A program made the translations under genes and the position numbers. The notes under the pieces were generated by a model. That model made no database searches and was not told the origin of the DNA. It was given only the letters and a program-made list of their open reading frames with translations. A stretch of 64,000 nucleotides of DNA from Spirodela intermedia (taxonomy: Eukaryota > Streptophyta > Magnoliopsida > Alismatales > Araceae): positions 4,444,892 through 4,508,891 of the forward strand of contig LR746265.1 of assembly GCA_902729315.2 (NCBI GenBank). The letters run 5' to 3'. This document shows, in pieces, positions 47,816-59,668 of this stretch. How positions within the stretch are numbered: the first letter of the stretch is position 1; each line of letters opens with the position of its first letter.

Positions 47816-49722
47816 CTCGAAAGGCAGAGGCGGAAGAAGAAGAAGAAGGAGGGGATGCTCTTCATGCGAACGAAGCCACAATCGCACCCCCAATTACCTC
47901 CTCACCGAGACGAATCCAATCCCTACCATTCCTCCGGAGCATCAGCGCCTTTACAGGGAGGGAAGACCCAGACGACGCTGGCGGCCCCCCGTCGCCTTCC
48001 CTCCGAAGGCAAAGTGGGAGAGGAGGTCCGTTCACAGCCGGAGTTTTTCACGCTTCCATAAAATGTGTCGAATTATATCGTCATAATTACAAAATACAAT
48101 AATTTATAAAAAATGTTGCTCTTATTTACGATAATATATATATATTTCTACGAATCCTTCCGCCCTGTCACTGAAGTGGCTTCGTGTGGGCGGCCCAGTA
48201 AGTAGACAGGCCCATGACTGAGCGCGCGCGAGAGAGGGATATCACGTGTGGGCCACGTGAGCCTGCCCCAAAGAACGCCCAGTGGGGCAACCGGCCGGCC
48301 GTACCGTCGTTTTGGGGGGGGGGGGGGGGATTCGGCGCGTTGCCGGCGCTCGTGCGAGGGGCACGTGCGACCTCTGAACGTGGGTCGGATGGCGCCTTGC
48401 CTTGCTGGCCTCGGCCGCTCTCCTCCGTTGTTTCACTCCCTCTTCTGCTCCATAAGCCCACAACCCTCTCTCTCTTAATGTTTTCTCTCTCTTCTGTCAT
48501 CTGTCGCCACTACTGTTTGCTGTTTGCTTTACGTAATCTTCAGTCGGGGTGGTACAAGTTTTGAAAATGTCCTTTTAGTAGTTATATTTGTGTTTATATC
48601 CTTAAGTGATTGGCTTGGCCACCATCAATTTGAGTTGACTCGTTCCTGGGAATCCTCTCGATGGCTTAGAGAGAGAAAGGGACAGTCGGAGAGAGAGATA
48701 GAGATAGAGAGAGACAGAGAGAGAGAGCAGGGTATGCCCGCTGTCTCCTTTGTTAGAGACATGGCAATGGTTGCCGAATTAAGGCGGGCATAAGGACTAA
48801 TATTCATCTTTGGAGTGAAGAACGTAAAATGAAATGTTTGGGAGGATATATAGAAAATATTTATTTAATTTTCGCCTTATTCTTCTCCTCCTGCCTCCAC
48901 TTGATCAATTGGGCTTCTGTCACCCTCCCTTTCTAGAGGCAGACACTTAAAAACCTTATTTTGGGTTCTTCCTCGCTCCGTCTCTCCAATCGGCCGTTTG
49001 GGCGTCTCTCATCCTCCCATTCCTCCGCCCACCTCCTCCACCTCCAGCAGCTCGGGGGCGCCCCTTTATCGCCTTCTGTCTATTCGATGCGGCAGATCGC
49101 TAGATCTGAATCTACCTCGGTCGATCACATCGCGTAGGCGGGTGCCCTTTCTCGCAGATCGCTGTTCACATCGCCGGCGGTGGCAGGAGGCTGGAACTTT
49201 ACGGGGGAGATTAAGGCGTATGGAATTTCAGCCGAGAAGCTGGTATTTTCATCCGCACACCGCCAACCTCCCTTGCCCTTGAGGTCCCGGGGGGGGGGGG
49301 GGTCTCTGCTCTCTCTTCTGGACAAATCTGTCATTCCTCGACCGCGGAGGATGCTCTGCGCCCTCTCGAGATAATTTTTTGATCGATTTCTCCTTTTTGG
49401 ATTTGTTGATGCCTGTGCAGAGGGAGCAGTGGGTTCTTAATATCTGGGTGTCGGGGAATCCGAACCTGGATGAGAGAGGGGCATCGGATTGAGGAACCGT
49501 AGAGGGAAGGTGAGATCCTGCGGGACTTATTAGACGATTACCCGTCTACTTTCTTCGATTTTTCGATTTCGCAATATCTGGGCTTCCATTTCTCAGAAAG
49601 ATCTTCATCTTGGTCCCGCGTTGTCTTGATTTCAATTATCTCTGACGGCAGGGTCAGAGGAGGAAAATCGGATTAGGGCTTGCATTTTTTCCCATTGATG
49701 TTGCGGTGAGGTGAGATGAGAG
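47816..49722. other. Divergent promoter region and PP2C 5' UTR
   Basis: The 1.9 kb between two divergent starts holds a TATATATATATA run near 48135, a 16-base G run (48314-48329), a (GA)n tract (48660-48728) and a second G run (49289-49302). A candidate PP2C 5' UTR intron could run from a GTGAGA donor at 49510 to an acceptor ending 49651. The G runs are atypical for such a promoter and could be assembly-sensitive. Confidence 0.45.
48693..48728. repeat. (GA)n-rich tract, interrupted
   Basis: GA/GATA-interrupted repeat in the divergent promoter. Confidence 0.85.
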
Positions 49723-51405
49723 ATGTTAGCGGGGTTGATGAACCTCGGGAGGGCCTGCTGGCAGCCATCGTCCAGTAGGTATGGGCACTCTGGTGCTGAC
49801 GCCGTCGGCCGGCAGGATGGTCTCCTCTGGTACAAGGACATCGGGCATCACTTGAATGGGGAATTCTCCATGGCCGTCGTCCAGGCCAACAGCTTGCTCG
49901 AGGACCAGAGCCAGGTCGAGTCAGGTCCCCTCAGTTCCCTGGAATCCGGCCCCCACGGGACCTTCGTCGGGGTTTACGACGGCCATGGCGGACCTGAGAC
50001 ATCCCTCTACGTGAACGAGCACCTCTTCCACCACCTGAAGAGTAAGCAACTTCTGATCTTGTGATTGTTCTCTTGCAAGAAAAATATACTGATTTTGTCC
50101 TTCATTCCTGTGCGTTGATAACGCTGATGCGAATCTATGTCTGCTAGGGTTCTCGACAGAGCAGCAATCGATGTCCGCCGATGTCATAAAGAAGGCCTTC
50201 CAAGCTACGGAAGAGGGCTTCCTCTCCCTGGTCGCCAAGCAGTGGCCGGTGAAGCCGCAGATTGCTGCCGTCGGCTCTTGCTGCCTGGTCGGCGTCATCT
50301 GCGGGGGAAATCTCTACGTTGCGAACCTAGGAGACTCTCGCGTGGTCCTCGGGAGGCTCGTCAGGGCCACCGGAGAGGTCCTAGCGATCCAGCTCTCTGT
50401 AGAACACAACGCGAGCGTGGAGTCCATACGGCAGGAACTGTACTCTATTCACCCAGATGATCCTCAGATTGTGGTCTTGAAGCATAATGTCTGGCGCGTG
50501 AAGGGCATCATACAGGTTTTTTTTTTCTCATCTTCTTTTTATTGCTTTATTTGTTGATTTAATTTTGCATTAATCATAGGTGAAAACTATGCGACAGTGC
50601 TTTGAATCACCAAATAAAATGGTCCCGATGTGATTTTTTTGTCCGCATAAATTCCCTGTTGTTCATTGGATCTTATAATGCGCGGTGCAGCCCGCATGCT
50701 TCTTCTTCCTCTGCTGTGTATTGATGTCGTCTTCGGTTCCCCCCATCTTGCAGGTTTCTCGGTCGATTGGAGACGTGTATCTGAAGAAGGCGGAATTCAA
50801 CAGAGAGCCTCTTTTCTCGAAATTCCGCCTCCGAGAGCCTCTGAAGAGGCCGATTCTGAGCGGCGAGCCTTCTATCCATGTTCAGGCGCTGCAACCATAC
50901 GACCAGTTCCTCATCTTCGCCTCCGATGGTCTCTGGGAGCATCTCAGCAACCAGGAAGCCGTTGACATTGTCCGACGCCATCCGCGCAATGTAAGCCGTT
51001 GACGAGTCTTTCACTTCCCAGTTGGGTGCAAGATCGTAATCTCTTTCTCGGCTTTTGGGCCGGATTAAAATACTCGATCGCCCATAGTTAACGCCGGCGG
51101 GAGCCAGTGGGGCTAATATCTCTGCATGTCCACAGGGTAGCGCCCGGAGGCTCGTGAAGGCGGCCCTGCAGGCCGCGGCCAAGAAGAGGGAAATGAGGTA
51201 CTCCGACTTGAAGAAGATCGATCGGGGCGTGAGGCGGCACTTCCACGACGACATCACCGTCGTCGTGGTCTTCCTTGACTCGAATCTGGCTGGCGGAGCC
51301 GCCGCCTCCTCCTTCAGGAACCCGGCCGTCTCTGTGAGAGGGGGAGGCATCAGCGTCCGACCCAGCTCTCTTGCCCCCTGCGCCACCCTACCCGAGCTGG
51401 GTTAA
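49723..51405 (+). CDS. Protein phosphatase 2C, probable clade D
   Basis: Mg/Mn-dependent Ser/Thr phosphatase. Exons: 49723-50041, 50148-50515, 50754-50990, 51136-51405 (stop TAA), 397 aa. PP2C motifs in order: [16 protein letters not shown] (metal-binding Asp at about residue 86), [54 protein letters not shown], and [14 protein letters not shown]. All metal-ligand Asp residues are in place. The N-terminus ([16 protein letters not shown], then [11 protein letters not shown]) and the sequence [12 protein letters not shown] match the clade D phosphatases, several of which dephosphorylate plasma-membrane H+-ATPase and are inhibited by SAUR proteins; that link is by family only. A (CT)n tract follows in the 3' UTR. 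Confidence 0.93.
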
Positions 51406-51437
51406 AATCTTGAACCTCTCTCTCTCCTCTGTGTTCC

Positions 51438-51440
<3 letters not shown>

Positions 51441-51482
<42 letters not shown>
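51441..51482. repeat. (CT)n microsatellite in PP2C 3' UTR
   Basis: About 20 CT units, starting 36 bp after the stop codon. Confidence 0.95.
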
Positions 51483-51485
<3 letters not shown>

Positions 51486-52571
51486 CTGTAAACGGGGGAG
51501 GGGGCCTTCCCGAATTGTAGTGCTTCGTGAATAGTACAGATCATCTTCTTCCGGAGAACATGAAATCTTTAGCTTAATGATCGTTGGTTCTTCATCAGTC
51601 CGCTGTATTTTCCTCCTCCCTCCGCTCCCCTCCCCCCAGCTAGTGGTCTCTGGTTCTTCCGCTCTAGCTTCAGCTCGGAAATGCTTTCCAACCGGGTGTT
51701 CTATCCGGTCAATGCCCTGTCAGAGCGGTGGTGGCGATGGCGGCGGCGGAGTGGCGTCCAGCTCGACCGGATTTACTGCGCTTCACCCCGTCGCCGAGTT
51801 CCTCCGACAGCGCCGCCCGAGTTCAACCCGGTCGCGTGCCTGAGTTCCTACCGCGCAAACCGAGGCGCTAAGCTGTCCTCCTCGGGCCCGGGTTAGACCG
51901 GGCACGAATATCCGCAAGCATCGTCATGGACATTTAGGTCTTTTCACATATGAACGATTCCCGACGCGCCTGAGTTGATATGTATAACTCGGCCGCAAGT
52001 TGCTTTCACCGGAACAGTGCCCTCCAGTGCTGTGTCATTAATTACTTTTTAATACTTTACTCCTCGTCGGCCGGCGGGCTTAACGAGACGACCGCCGGAG
52101 ACTCGGAATCGCCGAGCTCCGCTGCCGTGCGAACTCAGTCGTCCTCTTCCTCACTCCCTCCCTCCTCCTGTGCCCGAGAGCTTCCTCCTCAGGTTGCCCT
52201 TCGTGGTTGGTGGAGTCCTTGCTCGCCGTTGACCCCCTTCGGCACGAGGCTTATCCGGGTAGAGAAAATGAAAATGAAAATGACGAGAAAGGAGACTCTC
52301 TCTGCTCATTCTCCCCCTGCCTTTCCTCCCCCGTCATATCATCTCTGTCACAGTCCAGCGCCCACAACAGCACGGAGATGGACTCGTTGACCGTTGTCTC
52401 TCGGGTTGACAATCCAGGGCGGGGAGTTGACTGCGGTATCTTCCTAATCGGTGAATGTCTCTCAGATAATTCCAGTGCTTAAATTCTTTAAGTGTTCGCA
52501 TCCCACGATGAATGTGGTCGATATGGTCTCGTCAATCATGGTGCAGCCGACCGTGCGGGCTTGGTTGGGAC

Positions 52572-52606
52572 CTGAGGAACCTGAGGAACCTGAGGAACCT
52601 GAGGAA
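52572..52606 (+). repeat. 9-bp tandem repeat (CCTGAGGAA)
   Basis: About four copies; one frame reads EEPEEPEEPEE inside a 75-codon open frame (52451-52678) with no other recognisable feature. Confidence 0.85.
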
Positions 52607-53385
52607 GGAGAGGAGTTTCAGATGATCGGACCTCGGCCCGTTGTGTCGTCCGACAGGAGGGTCATGATTGCTCCGTAGTACAGCCGCCTCTTTCTTTTAC
52701 GTGTTCGTGGGGCGAAACTCTCCACCGTGACGCCGGCGAACAGTGGGGTCGCAGACGGTGGCGCAGCCGCGTGGCGGACTCCGGCGACAGCTACCTCTGG
52801 TTAGATTTTCGTAGAGGAGCTGCAACGGTTTCTTTTTCTTTCCTACGGGAAGAGTGCGGCGGTGGGAGGAGCAGAGAAGGGGGCTGGTGGTGGAGCGTCG
52901 AGCTGGTTCGTCTCCTAGAGCAGGGGGAGATACCATATGGGGAAAGCTTTTCCAATAGATCTACGAAAATCATTGCTGTTGTGAATGGATTTAGTATTTA
53001 ATGCGCCTGTGGCACGAGTTGTCGAGCAGATTACCGCCATTGGTTGCACTCTCTCCGGCCACCGCCAGCACCGCGGCGACCGCGAAGGCTGCATGCCGGT
53101 AGCACCAGGTGGCGCTACATGACAACAAATATGAGCCCGTGCCCCTCCCTCTCCGCCCCCGCCTCCCCCGCCACTTTTTTCCCTCCCTCTCTCTTCTCTC
53201 TCTCTCTCTTCTCTGTGTCTCTCTCTGTGAGAGCAGCTAAATGAAACGCAGGTATTTACACACTGGAACCTGGAGTGGTCACAGGTGTGAGTAAGGGTTT
53301 CCGCATCGCTGTTGTCCATTCTCCACTGCCCCGCTCCGCCTCGTTCTCCGGAGTTGAGAGGGGGCACAGGGAAAGGAAGGGATAG

Positions 53386-56300
53386 ATGGGGGGATGCGCC
53401 GCCTCCAGGCTAGGGGCGGGGGAGGAGGACGACGCCGTCGGCATCTGTAGAGAGAGAAAACGGCTCTTGAAGTCTGCCGTCGACCGGCGGTATGCTCTGG
53501 CAGATGCCCACAGCAGGTACATCCACTCTCTCTACACCGTCGCCGGCGCCATTAGCCTGTTCGTGGCCAGGCACTCCTCCCCCGCTCATTTTCTCATCAC
53601 TCTACCGTCTGCCCCCCCTCCCTCCACCTCCACGGTCTCCGAGCCCTCCTTCCTCCGTCAGACCCCGTCGGAGCCCAAGACGGAGACCGCCGTCTTCAGG
53701 TGGTCTCGTTCACCCTCTTCGTCTTCTTCCTCTGCCACCTCGGAGGGCGGGGAAGGGGTCGGGGATGCTGCCGTTGGGGCAGGGAAAGGGGGAAATGTGG
53801 AGATGGGTTATGGGTGTTTCTTCGCGGAAGACCCTCCGCCGCTGCCGTCCCCCATGAGGACCTTTGGGTGGGACTTCTTCGATCCGTTCGACAGGGTCAG
53901 AGCGGCAGAGGAGGTCTCAGTGATGGCGGGCCTCCACAGGAGCTCTGAGGAGGACCTCAGAGTGGTGCGGGAGGAAGAGGGCATACCAGAACTGGAAGAA
54001 GAGGTTTTACAGGGGGAGGGCGGCGGAGAATACATCAACGACCCCAGCGGAAGGGGGAAGCTGGCGTCCCTGGGCGGCGGCGGCGGAGACGGGAATGCCA
54101 ACAGCAGCGAGATGGTGGGCCGAGCTACGGTGGACGTGGCTGCCACCGACGGGAACACCGAGAAGGCGGAGAAGGGCCTGACTCTGCTCGACACGCCGGC
54201 GAGGGACAGGGAGCTGCTCGAGGCCCTGAAGGACATCGTCGACCACTTCATCAGGGCTTACGACTCCGGGAAGGAGGTGTCCAGGATGCTGGAGGCCAAC
54301 ACGCTTGACCCCCATGCCGGTGTGGAGGAGAAAAAGGGTGAGCTTTATTTTTTTCCCCCCTTCTTCCTCCTTTCACCCCCCTTTCCCCTTTCTTAATGGC
54401 CGCTAGGGTCCTCCCGTGAGCTCCCTCAATTATGTAACTCGTCAACTGCCTCATGCCCTCATCTCTTGGCTTCCTCTCTGCGGCGGAGGAGATGGGGAAG
54501 GGCTCGCTCCCTTCTTGTAGCAGCTCTACCTTTTCCTCGAGTCTGGCCGGCCCCCAGAGTCTTCACCAGTTCATCTCAACCTTCTTTCTCCCTCCCCTTT
54601 CCCCAAGATAAGCAAGGCGCCCATGGAAAGCTTGAGCTACCTGGGAGTCGAAGTCCTCATCCATCATATCATGCTCTAATGTCACCTTCAGCAGGCTGAC
54701 GAGTTGAGCACCAGCATTCGATCGAATCCCTCCAGGGAACACGGAAGAAGGCTGATCGTTTCTTGTGTGATTTGCTGCTGATTCTTCCGTTTCGGGTGCA
54801 GAGAACTCCTCGAAGCTGGTCCAAGCCATCGCATGGCACCGGTCACCTTCTACCCAATCTTCGTCTTCGTACAAGAGCTTTCTGGCCTCGAGCTCCAGGG
54901 ACAGTTCGTGGGCCGACGGCAGAAGTAGCCTCTTCGATGATTACGGGGGGATGGCCTCAGGGAGCCATTCGTTGACCCTCGAGAGATTATATGTCTGGGA
55001 GAAGAAACTGTACGAGGAAGTCAAGGTAATGACGTCTTCATTATCCTGCCTCAATCCTGCTGGTCTATGAGCAAGAGGTGTTCTGGTCAACGCCGAGAGA
55101 TTTTGGCGGCACCTTGATAGCTTCTGCTTGGTTCATATGAGGTTCTGATTTATATATGCATTTTCCTTGTTCCCCCTAAGAAAAAAAATCCCCTTTATTC
55201 TTAGAATTTGATGGCTCAATTGCATGAGAAAACCCGGCAAACTGATGAAGAAAAAGGGGATTTTGGAACCAAAATATGGCAAATTCAGATAAATATATGT
55301 CATATTTTAATAGGTCTTCCGACATGCAGGCTGGCGATCGAATCCGGAGAATCTACGAACGGAAATGTTCACAGCTCACGAACCATAGTGCCAAAGGAGT
55401 TGACTCCCGCTCCGTGGATAAGACCAAGTCCGTGGCCAAAGACATGTACACAAGAATATGGGTAGCCGTGAGGAGTGTGGAGACCATTTCGCAGAGGATT
55501 CAGAAGCTGAGGGACGAGGAGCTTGAGCCTCAGCTCTTCGAGCTCCTCAAAGGGTAAGTTCCAGCATGAGCCTCCTCAAATGCCTGCCCGAGTTGCTAAA
55601 CGTAGCCCTGCGGTAATAACGCGTTGACTTTTTATTCCATGGATAGCCTAATGGAAACCTGGAGAGTTATGCTGGAATCCCATGAAACCCAGAACCAGAT
55701 CATGCTCGAGGTGAAGGCGTTCACTTGCCCGGCGTACGGGAAATTCTGCACGAACTTGCACCGCACCGCGACTTTCCAGCTCCTCGCCGAGCTTCAGAAC
55801 TGGCGGGTGTGCTTCCAGTGCTATCTGACGGCGCAGAAGGCCTACGTGGAGGCCATCTACGGCTGGCTGTCTAAGTTCATCGCCCCCGAGGTTGAATTTT
55901 GCTCCCGCGGGAGGGCTACGGCTCCGCCGCACAGAGTCTGCGGGCCCAAGCTCCTCGTCATCTGCCAGGACTGGTTGACCTCTCTGCAGAAGTTGCCCGA
56001 GAAGTCGGTCTCCGGTGCCATGAAATCCTTTTGCAAGGATCTGAGGATTTTATGCGCTAAGCAGGACGAAGAGCAGCAGCAGAAGAGGAAGGTCGACAGC
56101 CACGCGAAGGAGCTCGACAAGATGGTTCTCGCCCTCCAGCGGGCGGAGAATCGCATTCTGGAGCCGAAGCTCTCGGAGCTGAAGGCGGAGAACGATGTCT
56201 GGCATCGGGTGGAGGGCTTGGCCGAGAGGAAGGATCGGTTAGACATGCTCAGGGCGAAGCTGGAGGCGGAGAAGGCGAAGCACCATGAGTGCATGCAGGA

Positions 56301-56502
56301 TACGCAGAGGGTCGCCCTAAACGGGTTCAAATCTGGCCTGGCGAACATCTTCGACGCCCTCACCGACTTCTCCCGAGACTCCCTGAAACTCTACAACACC
56401 CTGGCCATGGTCAACGAGAAGGGGCAGCAGCTGGTAGACGAGGACGGAAAGGAGCCCCCCACGCTCACAGAGGGCAACGAGCCCGAGCCCGACTGCAGAT
56501 GA
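53386..56502 (+). CDS. DUF630/DUF632 protein, APSR1-like
   Basis: Plant protein of the ALTERED PHOSPHATE STARVATION RESPONSE 1 / bZIP-like DUF630-DUF632 family; APSR1 affects root meristem growth, and the molecular function is uncertain. Exons: 53386-54337, 54802-55025, 55330-55553, 55647-56502 (stop TGA), 751 aa. The N-terminus MGGCAASR is a myristoylation/palmitoylation-type signal. DUF630 follows (AVGICRERKRLLKSAVDRRYALADAHSRYIHSL as one continuous stretch), then a low-complexity Ser/Pro/Gly-rich region. DUF632 starts near SSKLVQAIAWHRS and continues with LERLYVWEKKLYEEVK, RDEELEPQLFELLKG and LMETWRVMLESHETQNQIM. The C-terminal part is a long coiled coil (ALQRAENRILEPKLSELKAE). It lies convergent with CPP1, with 464 bp between stops. 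Confidence 0.92.
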
Positions 56503-56966
56503 TCCGCGACCCCTTTGCTCTTTTCCCCTAGCGGTCAACCAGATAGCGTAGCGAAATCTGTATATTAGTGTTTCCTGCATGGTTTGACCTCACCAGCTCT
56601 CTGAGTCATTCATCAAATGTGATTCTCGGGAGAGTCAACGGCGAATTGGTTCATCGTCCAGTGGTTTATGCTTCCACACCCTTTTTGTTCATCGTCCGCG
56701 ACCCCTCTGTCCTGATGTACGTAACGGCATGGTTGGTCCTCAGGGGGACGCAGGCCTGTGCGAGCATGAACCCTCCATCGCAGCTGTAATTAATGTCTGA
56801 TTATCATTTGATTTTGACTCAGTTGCTTCTATAAAGATCCGCCATGATCTGGCCAAGCTTCTCGGCATTGCAGGGAGAGCCTCCTCCCCATCAACTACAA
56901 GATCATGCTAAATAATACAGTGAACTTGACATTGATTACATCGGGTTACAAGGTCTCGGCTTCAGC
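56503..56966. other. Convergent 3' spacer
   Basis: Shared 3' region of the APSR1-like and CPP1 genes. A short string, CCGCGACCCCT, appears at both 56503 and 56696. No gene or terminator element assigned. Confidence 0.4.
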
Positions 56967-59487
56967 CTATCTAAGATACAGAGAGACCAGGAACTGGGAG
57001 AAGAGGATGAACTCGCTTACAATCACAGCAGGAGAATGAATCCCGAAGAAGGGTACGATGTCGACCTGCAGCCATTGCTCAACTACAGATCCCACCACCG
57101 CACCAGCGACGAGCCCCCCTGCAGTTATAAGGGTCGCCTTCCCTGAAAAGAAAAAGAAGAGGAGAGATAAAGATTACTGGGTATATGCTTCTGAGCTGTG
57201 AAATATTTTCCGCAGAGGGAGGATGAAGAGGGCAGAATCTTATAAGGATGGGCTCGAAATTAGCTTTTCATGGAAGAACTGTGAGGTTAATTTGCCCCAT
57301 ACCCATCATTTGTAATTGACACCTAAGGATGAAGCATGGTGCGGGGAGTTTCCCTTTCGCGTTTGGTAATTTAGGCTTGTTGATCCGCTCATGCCATTAG
57401 GGCTTGCTAGCCTGCTCTGCAGGAGGATTAGGATCTCAAGAACAATAGCTGGTGCAGTTTCGCCATGGAGCTCTGTCATTCATCTTCTCAAACTATACCC
57501 TGGCCTAGAGCATGGCATCGCAGAGAATGTGAGGGTGGTGCAGGTCCTAAAATGACAAAGCCTATTCTTCTCGTTCTGTAAACCATGGCTTAGATTTTCT
57601 AAGATGAGAAAAATGTCACAGACTAACTAAATGATAAGATATCAAAACGTCGAAAGGAGCAGAGTGAAGACTAATTGATAGAGATCTTAGGGAGGGAGAT
57701 CTACGAGCACTATGATCATCCAAACACAGACAATTTCAAGAAGTATAGGAGCGATGGGTGGTAAACAAGCATATCAATCAGACCATTTATGCGTGCAAAC
57801 ATGAACTGCGTGAAAGTTGCATCTGGGTCTGAGATAGCTACATGTTGGAATCCTTGCTTAAAACCCCGACATCAATTTCCACAATCATGGTTTATGAAGA
57901 TGGGTAACAAATCGGCAGATGGTCACATTGAATCGAAAGGATCCTGCGTTTTTCTAAGACATGGGAAAATTTCTAATTACCTGTAAGTGAACAGAGGCTT
58001 GATTTCAAAAGCCACTAATCAGAGACCACACAGTTTACTGCATAACTACCTGTGAGCATAGGGATTAATTGAGAAACTCAGGCTGTCGCTTACCTAGATT
58101 TATGTTCTTCTTCGTCAAGAAGTACAATGAGGCGCCAAATCCAGTGGCGAGTATGAGCCCTGGAACATCCGCTCCATTGTATGCCCCTCCTGTGGGTGCG
58201 GAGGCGCCACTCACAAAGGTGAATACCATCAGCGCCCCATAGACCCCTCCTTGAATACCCAAGTTTCTTGTGGGTGGAGACTCAATTGAGACCGGGGCGT
58301 TCTTGACCGTTGATTGCAGCCACTGAGGCATGGAGCTTGAGCCTGGAACTCTTGCAGGCTTGACATCAGCGTAGCGAATGCTACTGTTCACAACCTTTCC
58401 AGCCCTGCGTTGGGTCAGACTCTGCATGAGCAGCATGTCATATGCTGCCTCTACCTGCACCACGTCCAAAGGAAAATATTTGTTAATTTATGGGTACTTA
58501 TGGAAACCAAAAAAGAATTTTTATCGACGCAAGAGATGCCAAAATATATGATTTATGATGGGCTTTAGTTAAAATAAAGATGTATTGAGAGCTGAAAGAA
58601 AAGATTTGTACCGAAAGAAATTATTCAAAGTTAGAGTACCACGAATTGCGGCCAGAGTTACACATATGGGCTGTTTATTTCTACAACGAGCTCTTAGAGT
58701 CGTCAATGAGAGAAGTTGGGATGCTCCTGTTCTATTGGCGAATTAACCCTCCATTTGTAATCAGACTAAAGGAGTGATCTTAATTTAAAACCATTGTATC
58801 CGCATTCAGCTAAAAGAGGGAAATGCGTGCGATTGTTAGGAGAGACATTCTGCAGATTCAGGTTCGCATGCTGTTAATAGAGCATGCCCTCGGTCCTCAA
58901 TCACGGACCTGCTTCGGTTTCTTCAACTTCCTCGATGAAATTTCATCAATTTTTTACGAGGTGCAAGACGTCTGCCCATGAATCTAGGCTGCCCAGAGCT
59001 CATGATCAAAAATAGGCATTTTCTATGATGCATCGACTGGATAACAATGCCCAATTCTAAGAGAAAAGTATGCTGAGAAGAATCAATAAAACTGAGAAGA
59101 TTCAGACAGCACCCTGGCGATGGCTTCCTGGTCGTCCTTACAGGAAGCGACGATGGCGTTCTTCGCGCGGAGGATTTCATCAAAGGATGCGCCCTCAGAC
59201 ACTCCCAGTAGCTTCAACGCGCTCTCCAGAGACATCTCATACGGCGTCGACGAGTCATCGGCCCGAAACCCCGCTGAGGAAGTCACGATTCGGCTCCCCG
59301 GAGAAGTCCTCGTCGGCGATGGAATGGTGGTGACGCCCCACCACCGCCTCCTCTTACCCACCGGCCCGGGCCAGCGATCCGCGAGGCCGGCGAGCACAGA
59401 CCTTGAGGATGACGACGATCCGGCGCAGGGGGCTGCCGCCGCGTTGGGGAGGATGATGGCGCGGTTTAACGCGAGAGCGGCTGCCAT
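56967..59487 (-). CDS. CPP1: CHAPERONE-LIKE PROTEIN OF POR1 (CPP1), chloroplastic
   Basis: J-like-domain membrane protein of the plastid envelope/thylakoid that stabilises protochlorophyllide oxidoreductase (POR) during chlorophyll synthesis. Exons: 59487-59113, 58454-58094, 57142-56967 (stop TAG), 303 aa. The N-terminus MAAALALNRAIILPNAAAA is Ala/Ser/Arg-rich, like a transit peptide. The J-like part reads MSLESALKLLGVSEGASFDE, ILRAKNAIVASCKDDQEAIA and VEAAYDMLLMQSLTQRRAGK. Three or more membrane segments follow: GVYGALMVFTFVSGA, VPGLILATGFGASLYFL, and in exon 3 TLITAGGLVAGAVVGSVVE with SEFILFSQFLVSLYLR. A (GA)n tract lies 131 bp upstream of the ATG (CT-rich in the sense strand). Confidence 0.95.
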
Positions 59488-59613
59488 TGCTTCCCTTCGC
59501 CGGCTCTCCCCCTCCTCTCCCTCTCAGTTACCTATTTCGTTACTTGTCTGTTTTCTGTTTTTTATATGGAAGACGAGATCTTTTATGAATGAAACCAAAA
59601 ACGCCAAAATAGG

Positions 59614-59617
<4 letters not shown>

Positions 59618-59665
<48 letters not shown>
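59618..59665. repeat. (GA)n microsatellite upstream of CPP1
   Basis: About 23 GA units; in the CPP1 sense strand this is a (CT)n tract at -131 to -178, a position often found in plant core promoters or 5' UTRs. Confidence 0.95.

Positions 59666-59668
<3 letters not shown>

Larger units (their letters stand above)
51406..53385. other. Spacer before the APSR1-like gene
   Basis: Starts with the PP2C 3' UTR including (CT)n at 51441-51482. Several GC-rich frames (51577-51843, 51980-52390, 52451-52678) lack recognisable motifs. A 9-bp unit CCTGAGGAA is repeated about four times at 52572-52606. A CT-rich tract at about 53185-53228 precedes the APSR1-like start and may be its 5' UTR. No confident gene. 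Confidence 0.35.

Noticed and set aside
47816-47893. Extending the OSCA4-like protein 26 residues upstream
   Set aside because: That extension begins at TTG, not ATG; the first in-frame ATG is at 47815.
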